A stretch of DNA of 64,000 nucleotides from Clostridioides difficile (lineage in GTDB: Bacteria > Bacillota > Clostridia > Peptostreptococcales > Peptostreptococcaceae). The notes beneath the pieces were generated by a model that was not told where the DNA came from, did not search any database, and saw only the letters and a program-made list of their open reading frames with translations. How positions within the stretch are numbered: the stretch's first letter is position 1; each line of letters starts with the position of its first letter. Shown here in pieces: positions 35,118 to 44,609 of this stretch. The stretch is from positions 1,302,001 through 1,366,000 of the forward strand of contig CP103804.1 of NCBI GenBank assembly GCA_024919175.1. The letters are read 5' to 3'. Position numbers and translations under genes: made by a program.

Positions 35118-36515
35118 ATGAGAAAAGTAGATTTGATAATTAAAAACGCTTATCTAATTTCAATGAATAATGAGAGGGAAATACTAAATGATGCTTGTAT
35201 AATAATTGAAAAGAACAAGATAATTGATATAGGAAAGGTAAATTTACTAGAAAAATACAACTCTGAAAAAATTATAGATGCGAGAGGTAAATTTGTTTTA
35301 CCTGGATTTATAAGTACTCATTCTCATCTATTTCAGACTTTGTTAAAGGGATTAGGAAGAGATAAATTGTTATTAGACTGGCTTGACAGCTCTGTTAGAA
35401 GAGCGATACATAAAATAGATGAAGAATGTTGCTATTATGCAGCTCTAACAGGATGTATAGAAGCAATTAGAACAGGTACAACTACTATACTTGATTACAT
35501 GTATTGCCATGGAAAAGAAGGGCTTGATGATAGTATAATTCAAGCATTTGAAGACTTGGGAATAAGAGGGATACTTGGTAGAGGCTTTACAGATACAAGT
35601 AAATTTCCAAAAGAATTTGGTTGTACTTATCATGATACAGAACAAAATTTTTTCGATGATGTTAGAAGACTAGAGAAAAAATATAGAGACCACTCTAGAA
35701 TAAGTTTAGCATTAGCTCCTGGGATTATATGGGATAACACAGAAGAAGGATACAAAGAAATGAGAAATATAGCCAATGAGCTTCATATTCCGATAACTAT
35801 GCATTTACTTGAAACTGAGGACGATGATAAATACTGTCTAAAGGATAGAGGCATGAAGACTGTACCATATCTTGAAAAAGTGGGAATTTTAGGTCCTGAC
35901 TTTATTGCAGTCCACTGCATACAAATGTCAGATGAAGACATAGAACTATTTAAAAAATATGATGTTAAAATATCTCATAATCCAGTATCTAATATGGTTT
36001 TAGCAGCAGGGGTAGCACCAATTCCAAAGCTTATTGAAAATGGATTGACTATAAGTTTAGCTTGTGATGGTTCAGCGAGTAACGATACTCAAAATATGTT
36101 AGAAGTAATGAAAATGACTACACTATTACAAAAAGTTACTCATAGAGATGCAAAACTTTTACCTTCGTCAAGTGTGCTGGAGATGGCAACACTTGGAGGA
36201 GCAAAATCCATAGATAAATTAGACTGCTTAGGTTCAATAGAGATAGGCAAAAATGCTGATATTATAATTTACAATCCATATAAAAGTGCAATTTCGATAC
36301 CAGTTCACGACCCAATTAGTTCATTAATATATTCATCTACTCCAAATAATATAGAAACTTCTATTATAGATGGAAAAGTAGTTATGGATAAGAATCAGAT
36401 AGTTAATATAGATGAAGAAAAAGTAATATATAAAACTCAAAAAATATCAAGCAAGTTAATAGAGGATGTTGGTCTAGGAAATGTACAGTGGGGAAAAAGA
36501 ATCTATGGATTGTAA
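35118..36515 (+). CDS. SsnA/AtzB-like amidohydrolase (purine- or pterin-deaminase type)
   Basis: Metal-dependent hydrolase (465 aa) of the superfamily that contains SsnA, 8-oxoguanine deaminase and hydroxyatrazine hydrolase; the expected reaction is hydrolytic removal of an amino group from an N-heterocycle. Metal and catalytic residues: GFISTHSHLFQTLLKG, MHLLETEDD, AVHCIQMSDEDIE, SHNPVSNMVL and LACDGSASNDTQNML. Ribosome site TGGAGG before ATG. It may share transcription with the reductase and E3 genes just downstream. Exact substrate open. Confidence 0.85.
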   Translation: MRKVDLIIKNAYLISMNNEREILNDACIIIEKNKIIDIGKVNLLEKYNSEKIIDARGKFVLPGFISTHSHLFQTLLKGLGRDKLLLDWLDSSVRRAIHKIDEECCYYAALTGCIEAIRTGTTTILDYMYCHGKEGLDDSIIQAFEDLGIRGILGRGFTDTSKFPKEFGCTYHDTEQNFFDDVRRLEKKYRDHSRISLALAPGIIWDNTEEGYKEMRNIANELHIPITMHLLETEDDDKYCLKDRGMKTVPYLEKVGILGPDFIAVHCIQMSDEDIELFKKYDVKISHNPVSNMVLAAGVAPIPKLIENGLTISLACDGSASNDTQNMLEVMKMTTLLQKVTHRDAKLLPSSSVLEMATLGGAKSIDKLDCLGSIEIGKNADIIIYNPYKSAISIPVHDPISSLIYSSTPNNIETSIIDGKVVMDKNQIVNIDEEKVIYKTQKISSKLIEDVGLGNVQWGKRIYGL

Positions 36516-36543
36516 AAAATCATTGGGAGAGGGCGGTCAAAGT

Positions 36544-37551
36544 ATGAATAATCTTGAATTTTTCAATATACCAAAAAATAATCTAAAAATAAATATATTA
36601 AATAGAAATGAAAAAATATTAGATTCTATAAAAAAAGAATCTAATGAAAATGTCTGTATACCAGATGCCTTAGAGTATTATACAGAATTGTTTTTTCCAA
36701 AATCAAAGGATAAAAGACCATATATATTTTCATCTATGGTGCTTTCATCTGATGGAAAAATGGCATATGAAGATAATAAAGCTGGCCCTTTAATTGGAAA
36801 GAATAATTTTGTTGACCCAGATGGAGCCTTGGCAGATTTTTGGGTTTTAAATGTTCTAAGAGCATACTCAGATGCTGTTATTATAGGGGCTAGAACGTTG
36901 CAAAATGAACCTGGCATAACATGTCATGTATTTGATGAAAGTTTGACACAGCAAAGAAAAGACTATTTAAATAAAAAATATCAGCCATGTGGAGTAGTAG
37001 TTTCTTTTGATGCTACAGATATTCCATTTGACCATTATACATTTAATGTTGATAAGAGTCAGGAATATAAAATGGTTATAGCTACATCTCCAAATGGTTG
37101 GGATTATATAAAAGAAAATTCTCCTTTAAAACACAGATGTATAGGAAGATTTAACTCAATTAAGGATGTTGATGATTGTAAATTTGAAGAATTATATAAA
37201 GATTTTGATGTTTGTCCTGTAATTGTAACTGGTAAAGATAGTACTCCAGACTCTAAAGTATTACTTTATGCACTTAAGCGCCTAGGAATAGAAAAAATGT
37301 GTATCGAATCTCCTTCATATTGTACTCATCTAATTGAAAATGAATTATTAGACGAATATTTTATGAATTATTCTATGGTATTTGTTGGTGGAAAAATGAC
37401 CCCAGGTTGTACAACGGCTTATAGCCATTTAGAACATCCTCATTCAGAATTATTGACAGTGGGAATGCATAGAAATAATTTTATTTTTACACGTCAAAAA
37501 CTTTGCTATGGTATTAAAAATCAAGTAGATTTAACAAGCTATAAATATTGA
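36544..37551 (+). CDS. RibD C-terminal/DHFR-fold reductase
   Basis: Protein of 335 aa containing a RibD_C-type reductase domain (dihydrofolate-reductase fold): PYIFSSMVLSSDGKMAYED, FWVLNVLRAYSDAVIIGARTL (quoted in part), the NADPH-contact region VIVTGKDS and the terminal GIEKMCIESPSYCTHLIENE. It has no deaminase domain, so it is not a complete RibD; it probably reduces a pyrimidine- or pterin-like intermediate using NADPH. A longer frame from 36481 overlaps the amidohydrolase, but GAGGGCGG sits before the ATG at 36544. Confidence 0.78.
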   Translation: MNNLEFFNIPKNNLKINILNRNEKILDSIKKESNENVCIPDALEYYTELFFPKSKDKRPYIFSSMVLSSDGKMAYEDNKAGPLIGKNNFVDPDGALADFWVLNVLRAYSDAVIIGARTLQNEPGITCHVFDESLTQQRKDYLNKKYQPCGVVVSFDATDIPFDHYTFNVDKSQEYKMVIATSPNGWDYIKENSPLKHRCIGRFNSIKDVDDCKFEELYKDFDVCPVIVTGKDSTPDSKVLLYALKRLGIEKMCIESPSYCTHLIENELLDEYFMNYSMVFVGGKMTPGCTTAYSHLEHPHSELLTVGMHRNNFIFTRQKLCYGIKNQVDLTSYKY

Positions 37552-37609
37552 TACTAAAATTTTAATTATGGATATTAATATCTATAACTTAAAAGGAGGA
37601 AAAGTAAAT

Positions 37610-39010
37610 ATGAACACTGATTTAATCGTAATTGGTGGTGGTCCAGGAGGGTATGTTGCAGCGATTCGAGGAGCTCAACTGGGATTAAAAGTTGTAATCG
37701 TAGAGAAAAATGAATTTGGAGGTACTTGTCTAAATAAAGGTTGTATTCCTACAAAGACACTGTTTAAAGATGCACAAGTTTTAAATTATTTTAATCATGC
37801 TGAAGAATATGGTATAAAAGTCGATGAATATAAACTAGACTTGGAAAAAGTGCAGAAGAGAAAGAATCATATAGTTAAGACCTTAACTGGTGGTGTAAAA
37901 GGATTATTAAAAGCAAATAAAGTGACTATAGAAAAGGGAGAAGCAAAGTTAATAAGTAAGGATTCTGTAGAGATAAAACTAGATGATGGTTCAAAGAAGA
38001 TAATTAAAGGAAAAAATATTTTAATTGCATCTGGTTCAAAATCTTCTAAGCCTCCTGTTAAAGGAATTGATTTAGAGGGAGTAATAACAAGTAAAGAAGC
38101 TTTAGAAATGACTAATTTACCTCAGAAAGTAGTAATAATTGGGGGAGGTGTTATAGGAATTGAGTTTGCAGGAATTTTAAATGAATTTGGTTCAGATGTA
38201 ACTGTAGTTGAGTTTTTGGATAATATAATTCCTATGGTTGATAATGAGGTATCTAATAGATTAATTAAACTACTTAATAAAAGGGGGATTAAAATACTAC
38301 TTTCATCAAAAGTAGAAGAAATATCTAAGAGTGATAAAGAACTAGTAGTAGATATAAATAGGAATGGAGAAAAAACAAAGATTGCTTGTAATAATGTACT
38401 TGTATCTACAGGAAGGGAGCTAGATGTAGAAGGACTAAATCTAGATAATTTAGGCATCAAATATGATAAAAAGGGAATAAAAGTTGATGAAAATTACTGT
38501 ACATCTGTACCAGGTATTTATGCAATTGGAGATGTAATTGGAGGAATAATGCTTGCACATGTTGCATCTGAAGAAGGGAAAGTAGCTGTTGAACGAATTG
38601 TGGGAGAAAAAACAAGTGTAGATTATGATTTAGTACCAAATTCTATTTTTACTTTTCCAGAGGTATCTACAGTTGGATTGTCTGAAGAAGAAGCCAAAAC
38701 TAAAAACTTAGACTATGTTGTTAGCAAATTTCAGTTTTCTGGTAATGGAAAGGCTCTTACAATGAATGACTCAGATGGTATGGTTAAGGTAATTGCTTCA
38801 AAAGATAAGACTACAATATATGGTGTTCATATCATAGGGCCTAATGCCAGCGATTTAATTCATGAAGCTGTAATTGCAATGAAAGCAATGTTGACAGTTG
38901 AAGAAGTTGCAAGTACTATGCATGGGCATCCAACTTTACCAGAAGCTTTTGCAGAAGCTACTATGGGAATAGTAGGGAAAGCAATACATGTACCTCCTAT
39001 TAGAAAGTAA
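37610..39010 (+). CDS. lpdA: Dihydrolipoamide dehydrogenase (E3)
   Basis: Flavoprotein disulfide reductase (466 aa) that reoxidises dihydrolipoyl-E2 with NAD. FAD motif VIGGGPGGYVAAIRGAQLG, redox-active disulfide GGTCLNKGCIPTK, NAD motif VIIGGGVIGIEFAG and the C-terminal His-Glu pair in HGHPTLPEAFAEA are all present. No N-terminal lipoyl domain. ATG 37610 follows AAAGGAGG; the longer frame from 37568 is not needed. It completes the E1-E2-E3 complex, though separated from E2 by two other genes. Confidence 0.92.
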   Translation: MNTDLIVIGGGPGGYVAAIRGAQLGLKVVIVEKNEFGGTCLNKGCIPTKTLFKDAQVLNYFNHAEEYGIKVDEYKLDLEKVQKRKNHIVKTLTGGVKGLLKANKVTIEKGEAKLISKDSVEIKLDDGSKKIIKGKNILIASGSKSSKPPVKGIDLEGVITSKEALEMTNLPQKVVIIGGGVIGIEFAGILNEFGSDVTVVEFLDNIIPMVDNEVSNRLIKLLNKRGIKILLSSKVEEISKSDKELVVDINRNGEKTKIACNNVLVSTGRELDVEGLNLDNLGIKYDKKGIKVDENYCTSVPGIYAIGDVIGGIMLAHVASEEGKVAVERIVGEKTSVDYDLVPNSIFTFPEVSTVGLSEEEAKTKNLDYVVSKFQFSGNGKALTMNDSDGMVKVIASKDKTTIYGVHIIGPNASDLIHEAVIAMKAMLTVEEVASTMHGHPTLPEAFAEATMGIVGKAIHVPPIRK

Positions 39011-39155
39011 ATTTATAAAAGTAAATACGAGAATAAAGGATAGTTATATGTAAAAGTATTATGTTGAAAGTATTTAAATATATTGAAATCATTTAAATGA
39101 AAAGTAGTCAAATTAAATAAAAATTAGTCAAATATTAAAGAGGGAAGTATATAAT

Positions 39156-39503
39156 ATGAAATTAAAATCATTTGAAAGACCTTTATTTATTGAAGAACTA
39201 ACTTTTAGGATAAATACTGAATTAATAGAAAAGTACTTACAATTAGATTATGAAATCTGGGTTAAAGGTCTAGAATTATTAGAAGGATTTGCTGGTTCTG
39301 AGATATGGATTAGTGAAAGTAATCCAGGGGAGATAACATCAATAATATACTGGACAGACTACAAGTTCTATAAGAATATTGATAAAGATTGGCTAAGTGA
39401 TAGAAAGAAAAAAATGTCTGAGTTAATGGGCGAGGGAAATGTAGAGTTTGTAAGAGCAGAGCATGATGTAAATAAAAAGTATAAACTTAGAGAATATAAA
39501 TAA
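39156..39503 (+). CDS. Small TIGR03792-like protein
   Basis: A 115-aa soluble protein. The pattern EELTFRINTELIEKYLQLD, GFAGSEIWISE and IIYWTDYKFYKNI resembles the TIGR03792 group, which has a ferredoxin-like alpha/beta fold related to small monooxygenase-like proteins; activity unknown. Ribosome site AGAGGGAAG. It stands 145 bp after the E3 gene and 163 bp before the second permease, so it belongs to the same island but may have its own promoter. Confidence 0.6.
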   Translation: MKLKSFERPLFIEELTFRINTELIEKYLQLDYEIWVKGLELLEGFAGSEIWISESNPGEITSIIYWTDYKFYKNIDKDWLSDRKKKMSELMGEGNVEFVRAEHDVNKKYKLREYK

Positions 39504-39666
39504 TAAGATTAAGTGCACTAAACAACTATACATAAATAATACTTTAGTTAAAATAAATATCATTTAAGTTAAGAATTAACTAGATTAAGATGTGTATAGC
39601 TCAAAATTAATTGTTAATAAATTCATGGTCGTAAAGAAAAATAAAATTTATGGGAGGATTTATTTT

Positions 39667-41010
39667 ATGAAAGAGCACGATACATCAAAATTTCATCTAG
39701 AGGGAAAACCGCCTTTAAAGGAAGCTTTACCTTTAGGATTACAGCATTTTGTTTCAATGATAGCTGGCAATATGGTTCCAGCTATGCTCATATCGAATAT
39801 AGTAGGGCTTGATAAACAGATGTCAACTATGCTTATGCAAGGTGCTATGTTGGTCGCTGGAATAGCAACATTACTACAATTGTACTCAATACCACTATTT
39901 AAAGGACATAGGCTGGGTTCAAAGCTTCCTGTAATAATGGGAACAAATTACGTGTTTTTAGGAGCTTGTCTTTCAGTAGCTGGCAAATACGGACTTAAAG
40001 CTCTTTTTGGAGCTCAAATTGGAGGGGCAATAGTAGTGTTTTTTATAGCCTTTGGAATTAAGAAGATAAGACATTTATTTACTCCAATTATAGCAGGTAC
40101 AATGATTGCTTGTATGGGTATTAGTCTTTTTCCAACTGCTGTAAAAAATTTAGCTGGTGGAGAAGGTTCAGCTACATTTGGAGAACCTATAAATTTTGCA
40201 ATAGGGCTTATCGTTGTTGTAGCTATAATTTTGCTTATGAAATTTGGCAAGGGTTTGGTTCAAGATGCTGCAATTTTAATAGGTATAATATTTGGTTATT
40301 TAGTGTCACTTGCATTTGGATTAGTTGATTTTTCTGCAATTCAAGGGACACCAATATTTTCTTTTCCAAAGCCATTGGCATTTGGTCTAGAGTTTAGACC
40401 TGATTTAATATTAATGTTTGCCATTTTATTTATGGTAGCTATAGCAGATATGATGGGAGCAGCAACAATTGCTACAATGGGAGCTATGAATAGAGAGGTT
40501 ACAGATAAAGAGTTAGAGTCTGCTACAATGGGAAATGCATTAACATCTATAATTGCATCTGTATTTAGTTCAATACCAACAGGAGTATTTGGTCAAAATG
40601 CTGCAATTGTAGCTATAAATAAAGTTACTAGTAGATTTGTATTGTCGATTACAGGAGTGGTATTAATTTTAGTTGGATTTTCACCATTATTGGGAGCGAT
40701 AATAACGACTATACCTTCATGCATAATAGGAGGGGTCACTTTAATCGTATTTTCATCAATTGCTATGGCTGGTTATGATATGATAAGTCAATGTGGATTT
40801 ACATCAGATAACAATCTTATAGCAGGAGTTTCAATTACCTTAAGTATAGGTATAACTTCAGTTCCTCAGACTTTAGAAAAGTTTCCAGAGATTATTAGAA
40901 CTTTAGTTGGAAATTCTTGTATAGTATCAGTGTTTATTGTAGCGATGATAATTAAATATATATTATCAATAAAATCGAATAAGTCTAATGATATAAAAAT
41001 AGAGGCTTAA
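39667..41010 (+). CDS. Second NCS2 family permease (divergent signature)
   Basis: NCS2-type permease (447 aa) with the LPLGLQHFVSMIAGNMVPAM start and ALFGAQIGGAIVVFFI segments typical of uracil/xanthine permeases. The family signature is altered: FGQNAAIVAINKVTSR has Ala for Gly and Asn for Thr, unlike the first permease in the island, so substrate preference may differ. Start is ATG 39667 with GGGAGGA 10 nt upstream; the longer frame from 39592 lacks a ribosome site. It closes the island together with the flavoprotein gene 25 bp downstream. Confidence 0.85.
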   Translation: MKEHDTSKFHLEGKPPLKEALPLGLQHFVSMIAGNMVPAMLISNIVGLDKQMSTMLMQGAMLVAGIATLLQLYSIPLFKGHRLGSKLPVIMGTNYVFLGACLSVAGKYGLKALFGAQIGGAIVVFFIAFGIKKIRHLFTPIIAGTMIACMGISLFPTAVKNLAGGEGSATFGEPINFAIGLIVVVAIILLMKFGKGLVQDAAILIGIIFGYLVSLAFGLVDFSAIQGTPIFSFPKPLAFGLEFRPDLILMFAILFMVAIADMMGAATIATMGAMNREVTDKELESATMGNALTSIIASVFSSIPTGVFGQNAAIVAINKVTSRFVLSITGVVLILVGFSPLLGAIITTIPSCIIGGVTLIVFSSIAMAGYDMISQCGFTSDNNLIAGVSITLSIGITSVPQTLEKFPEIIRTLVGNSCIVSVFIVAMIIKYILSIKSNKSNDIKIEA

Positions 41011-41035
41011 ATTAAAATTTGTGGGAGGTATAGTT

Positions 41036-41710
41036 ATGGCTAAGATACTAGGAATATGTGGAAGTCCAAGAAAAGGAGCAACTGAATATGCAATACTACA
41101 AGCTTTAGAGGAAGCTAAAGAAATACCAGGTATAGAAACAGACTTTTGGACAGTAAGAGGAAAAAATATAGGTCCATGTATACATTGTGATGCTTGTATG
41201 AGAAAAGCAGAAAAATGTACTATACAAGATGATATGGGCGAACTAGAGCAAAAACTACTGGAAGCAGATGGGTTTATAATAGGTTCTCCTGTTTATGATA
41301 TGGGAATAACTGCTCAATTGACTGCTGTGTTAAATAGATTGAGACATATGTATTTAGTACATGGATGTAATTTGCAAAATAAAGTAGGCGCTGCTATAAC
41401 TACTGGTGGAACTAGATATGGTGGACAAGAAATGGCTAGATTACCAATAATAAACTTCTTTTTAATGCATGAGGTATTAGTGACAGGAGGACTTATTGGA
41501 GGATACACTGGTGCCAGTATTTGGAGTAAAGATGCAAAGGAACAAGGTGCAAAAGATGATGAAGTAGGCATGAATACCATAAAAAGACTTGGTAGAGGTC
41601 TAGCTGAAGCTGTTAAAATATCTAAATATGGTCTTGAAAAGTGGAATATTGAAAAAGAAGAATTAGGAATAATAAGTGAAGCTGAAAAAAGTCCTGTAAA
41701 AGACCATTAA
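41036..41710 (+). CDS. Iron-sulfur flavoprotein (NADPH-dependent FMN reductase fold)
   Basis: A 224-aa flavodoxin-fold protein: LGICGSPRKGATEYAIL is the FMN phosphate loop and CIHCDACMRKAEKC is the compact C-x2-C-x2-C-x6-C cluster motif of the archaeal/clostridial iron-sulfur flavoprotein (Isf) family. GSPVYDMGITAQL and AITTGGTRYGGQE complete the FMN pocket. Such proteins shuttle electrons with ferredoxin-like partners, so it could serve the FAD-less molybdenum enzyme of this island (inference). ATG 41036 follows GGGAGG. Confidence 0.83.
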   Translation: MAKILGICGSPRKGATEYAILQALEEAKEIPGIETDFWTVRGKNIGPCIHCDACMRKAEKCTIQDDMGELEQKLLEADGFIIGSPVYDMGITAQLTAVLNRLRHMYLVHGCNLQNKVGAAITTGGTRYGGQEMARLPIINFFLMHEVLVTGGLIGGYTGASIWSKDAKEQGAKDDEVGMNTIKRLGRGLAEAVKISKYGLEKWNIEKEELGIISEAEKSPVKDH

Positions 41711-41735
41711 AATTTAAATTGCCCATACGTAAAAT

Positions 41736-41797
41736 TTAATTAGCCCCTCTTAATAGATGAGACAACCCATCATAAATATTAAGAGGGGTAATTTTGC
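41736..41797 (+). terminator. Terminator closing the heterocycle island
   Basis: TTAGCCCCTCTTAATA / TATTAAGAGGGGTAA arms with an inner GATG / CATC helix, followed by TTTTGCATTT. Located 26 bp after the flavoprotein stop. Confidence 0.82.
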
Positions 41798-41940
41798 ATT
41801 TAAAATTATTTGTAATAAGATAAGATATATTAATAAATATGATAGAATATATATTATAAATTAAATTTTATAAATACAAGGGGGGAACTTTGAGTTCTTA
41901 TAAATTTATTATGTTATAAGATTATAAGGGCCAATATTTT

Positions 41941-43230
41941 ATGCGGGAGTTATTAAATGTAACACTTATAATAGTACTTGTTTTAATAAATGCATTTTTT
42001 GTAGCTTGTGAGTTTGCTATGGTAAAGCTTCGTAGTTCTAGGATAGATACTATGATAACTGAAGGTAATAATAATGCAAAAAGGTGTAAAATAATAAAAG
42101 ATAATCTAAATTCTTATCTTTCTGCATGTCAACTTGGGATAACACTTTGTTCACTTGCACTAGGATGGATGGGAGAATCTACAGTTAAAGAGTTAATATT
42201 GCCAATAATAAGTATATTCAATCTTAGTGAAAGTGTCATATATACAATATCAATTTCTATTTCCTTTTTAATCATAACAATGGTAGAAGTTGTAATAGGA
42301 GAGCTTGTTCCTAAAGCCTTAGCACTTTATAATACAGAGAGAATAATGCTAAGTACATCTTTTTTGTTGATTGGATTCTATAAATTAACATATCCAATAA
42401 TATACTTTTTCAATCTAAGTACTGATTTATTTCTTAAACCATTTGGGTATTCACAAGCCGATGAAGTTGATGAACCACATACAGGTGATGAAATAAGATT
42501 ATTAGTAGAAGAAAGTTATAAAAGTGGACTTATAGATGAATCAGAACAGAGATTAGTTGACAATATTTTTGAATTTGAAGAAAAGAAAATTAGAGAGATA
42601 ATGGTACCTAGAACTGATATGGTCTGTATATATGAAAGTGACTCAGAGGAAAAAATATTATCTATTTTGAGAGATGAAGGTGTTACTAGGTATCCAGTAT
42701 GTAAAAAAAATAAGGATGATATATTAGGATTTGTACATATAAGAGATTTGTATAATCAAAAAATAAACAGAAATAAAATTGAACTAGGAGAAATACTTAG
42801 AGATATTATATATATATCAGAAAATTGGACTATAGATAAGGCTCTTGAAAAATTAAGAAAAGAAAAACTCCAACTTGCTATAGTGGTAGATGAATATGGT
42901 GGTACATCTGGTGTAGTAACAATTGAAGATATACTGGAAGAGATAGTTGGAGAAATTCAAGATGAATTTGATAAAGAGGAAACTCATATTAAGAAAATAG
43001 GAACAAGTTCTTATTTAGTTGATGGAACTGAACCAATCAATGATATTAATAAGTATTTTGGTCTTGATATAGAGCATGACGGATTTGATAGTATAGGAGG
43101 TTGGATATCTTATATGCTTGGTTCAAATATTAAAGTAAATCAAAGTGTAACTTTTGAAAATTACAATTTTACCATATTAGAATTGGATAAATTGAGGGTT
43201 GTAAAATTAATCATAAAAAGTGTAATATAA
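41941..43230 (+). CDS. CNNM/HlyC-type membrane protein (DUF21, CBS pair, CorC domain)
   Basis: Membrane protein of 429 aa: DUF21 transmembrane domain (about 1-190), two CBS domains (about 205-325: REIMVPRTDMVCIYE, EILRDIIYISENWT), then a CorC/HlyC C-terminal domain (about 340-425). The TIEDILEEIVGEIQDEFD stretch is a strong family marker. Members act in magnesium/cobalt efflux or homeostasis; the old name hemolysin is not supported by function. Preceded by AAGGG about 10 nt before the ATG. A HAD phosphatase follows after 28 bp. Confidence 0.87.
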   Translation: MRELLNVTLIIVLVLINAFFVACEFAMVKLRSSRIDTMITEGNNNAKRCKIIKDNLNSYLSACQLGITLCSLALGWMGESTVKELILPIISIFNLSESVIYTISISISFLIITMVEVVIGELVPKALALYNTERIMLSTSFLLIGFYKLTYPIIYFFNLSTDLFLKPFGYSQADEVDEPHTGDEIRLLVEESYKSGLIDESEQRLVDNIFEFEEKKIREIMVPRTDMVCIYESDSEEKILSILRDEGVTRYPVCKKNKDDILGFVHIRDLYNQKINRNKIELGEILRDIIYISENWTIDKALEKLRKEKLQLAIVVDEYGGTSGVVTIEDILEEIVGEIQDEFDKEETHIKKIGTSSYLVDGTEPINDINKYFGLDIEHDGFDSIGGWISYMLGSNIKVNQSVTFENYNFTILELDKLRVVKLIIKSVI

Positions 43231-43258
43231 TTATATCAAAAAATATTGGAGGAATTGT

Positions 43259-43939
43259 ATGCAAAAAGTAGAAGGAATTATTTTTGACATGGATGGAGTT
43301 TTGTTTGATTCAGAGAGAATCTCTCTTGAATTTTGGATAGAGACATTTGAAAAGTATGGATACACTATGACTAAAGAAATATATACATCAGTTATGGGAA
43401 GAAATCGTAAAGGGATAATAGAAGGTCTTACTAAGATATACGATAGTTCTGTGCCAATAATAGATTTGTATGATGAGAAAACTAAAAATATGATTGAATT
43501 TATGGATAGAGAAGGAGCACCTATCAAATTAGGAGTTAATGAATTAATATCTTTTTTAAAGAAACATGGATATAAAATGGCAGTTGCAACATCTACAAAA
43601 AGAGAAAGAGCAGTTAAAAGATTGGCAAAAGCAAACTTAAAAGAATACTTTGATGCTATAGTTTGTGGAGATGATGTTGTAAATTCTAAGCCAAATCCAG
43701 AAATATTCCTAAAAGCAGCTAAAAAGATAAATGTTAATCCAGAAAATTGCATTGTTATAGAGGATTCTCCTATGGGAGTAGAGGCTGCCTACAATGGTGG
43801 TCTAAAATGTATAAATGTACCTGACTTAAAAGAGCCAGATGAACAAATTAAAGCACAATCACATAAGATACTTGAAAATTTATTGGAAGTTAGAGAATAT
43901 CTAAAAAGTTTAGATTCTAAAGAATGTTGTAACCTATAA
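43259..43939 (+). CDS. HAD-family sugar-phosphatase/phosphoglucomutase-like protein
   Basis: Haloacid dehalogenase-like phosphatase (226 aa) of the beta-phosphoglucomutase subgroup: nucleophile motif IIFDMDGVLFDSE, motif II VATSTKRE, Lys in SKPNPEIFL and motif IV IVIEDSPMGVEAA. Good ribosome site GGAGGAATTG. Substrate cannot be assigned; the DxD with a following Glu in DSE fits mutase- and phosphatase-type members alike. Possibly co-transcribed with the CNNM gene; terminator follows. Confidence 0.85.
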   Translation: MQKVEGIIFDMDGVLFDSERISLEFWIETFEKYGYTMTKEIYTSVMGRNRKGIIEGLTKIYDSSVPIIDLYDEKTKNMIEFMDREGAPIKLGVNELISFLKKHGYKMAVATSTKRERAVKRLAKANLKEYFDAIVCGDDVVNSKPNPEIFLKAAKKINVNPENCIVIEDSPMGVEAAYNGGLKCINVPDLKEPDEQIKAQSHKILENLLEVREYLKSLDSKECCNL

Positions 43940-43950
43940 TATAAAGTATT

Positions 43951-43984
43951 AAAACAAAGAAATTAAATTTAATTTCTTTGTTTT
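43951..43984. terminator. Terminator after the HAD phosphatase gene
   Basis: Perfect palindrome: AAAACAAAGAAATT, AAATTT loop, AATTTCTTTGTTTT. Symmetric, 11 bp past the stop. Confidence 0.75.
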
Positions 43985-44040
43985 AGAATAAATCCATGAA
44001 TATGAGAAAAAATAATTATAAACAATTAGGAGGAATATTC

Positions 44041-44574
44041 ATGGATAGTGTAGGTTCTCTATTATATTTTTTATTTAATTTTTTCTTATATGGTTTTATA
44101 GGTTGGATAATTGAAAATTTATATAGTTATTTTACTCAAGGTCATTTTCAAGAAGATGGATTTTTAAATGGTCCATTTAAACCAATGTATGCAATTGCAA
44201 TGTCTATTATAATAGAGGTCTCAAGGTTTATTGACCCCAATAATATATTTGCATTGCTTTTATTATGTTTAGTAGTACCAACAACAGTAGAGTATATCAC
44301 AGGTATAGTTATGAAGGTATATTTTGATAAGGTCTATTGGGATTATTCAGACTATAAGTATAATAATAGAGGGATAGTATGTTTAAAATTTTCTATGTAT
44401 TGGACTATATTGACTTTTATTGGAGTAAGGTATCTTCAAGTGTATGTAGTTGATAATTTGTATAGTCTAATAATGCCTTATTGGCCAATTATAGCAACTG
44501 TGTTGTTGATAGCATTGTTTGTGGATGAAATTTTCACTATAAAATTCTTGAGAGGAAATAGAGATATAATATAA
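44041..44574 (+). CDS. Putative ABC-transporter type IV membrane protein (PF06541-like)
   Basis: A 177-aa membrane protein with about five helices. FNFFLYGFIGWIIENLYSYF, EDGFLNGPFKPMYAIA and the PTTVEYITGIVMKVYFDKVYWDYSDY run (quoted in part) match the PF06541 family, found in many clostridia and not functionally characterised despite its name. AGGAGGA precedes ATG 44041; the longer frame from 43996 has no ribosome site. Single gene, followed by a terminator. Confidence 0.78.
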   Translation: MDSVGSLLYFLFNFFLYGFIGWIIENLYSYFTQGHFQEDGFLNGPFKPMYAIAMSIIIEVSRFIDPNNIFALLLLCLVVPTTVEYITGIVMKVYFDKVYWDYSDYKYNNRGIVCLKFSMYWTILTFIGVRYLQVYVVDNLYSLIMPYWPIIATVLLIALFVDEIFTIKFLRGNRDII

Positions 44575-44609
44575 CTTTAAAAAGATAATATTAAGTTTAG
44601 ATTGTAGTT

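Noticed and set aside
36481..36543. N-terminal extension of the RibD-C reductase overlapping the amidohydrolase
   Set aside because: A ribosome site is present before ATG 36544 and the extension resembles nothing.
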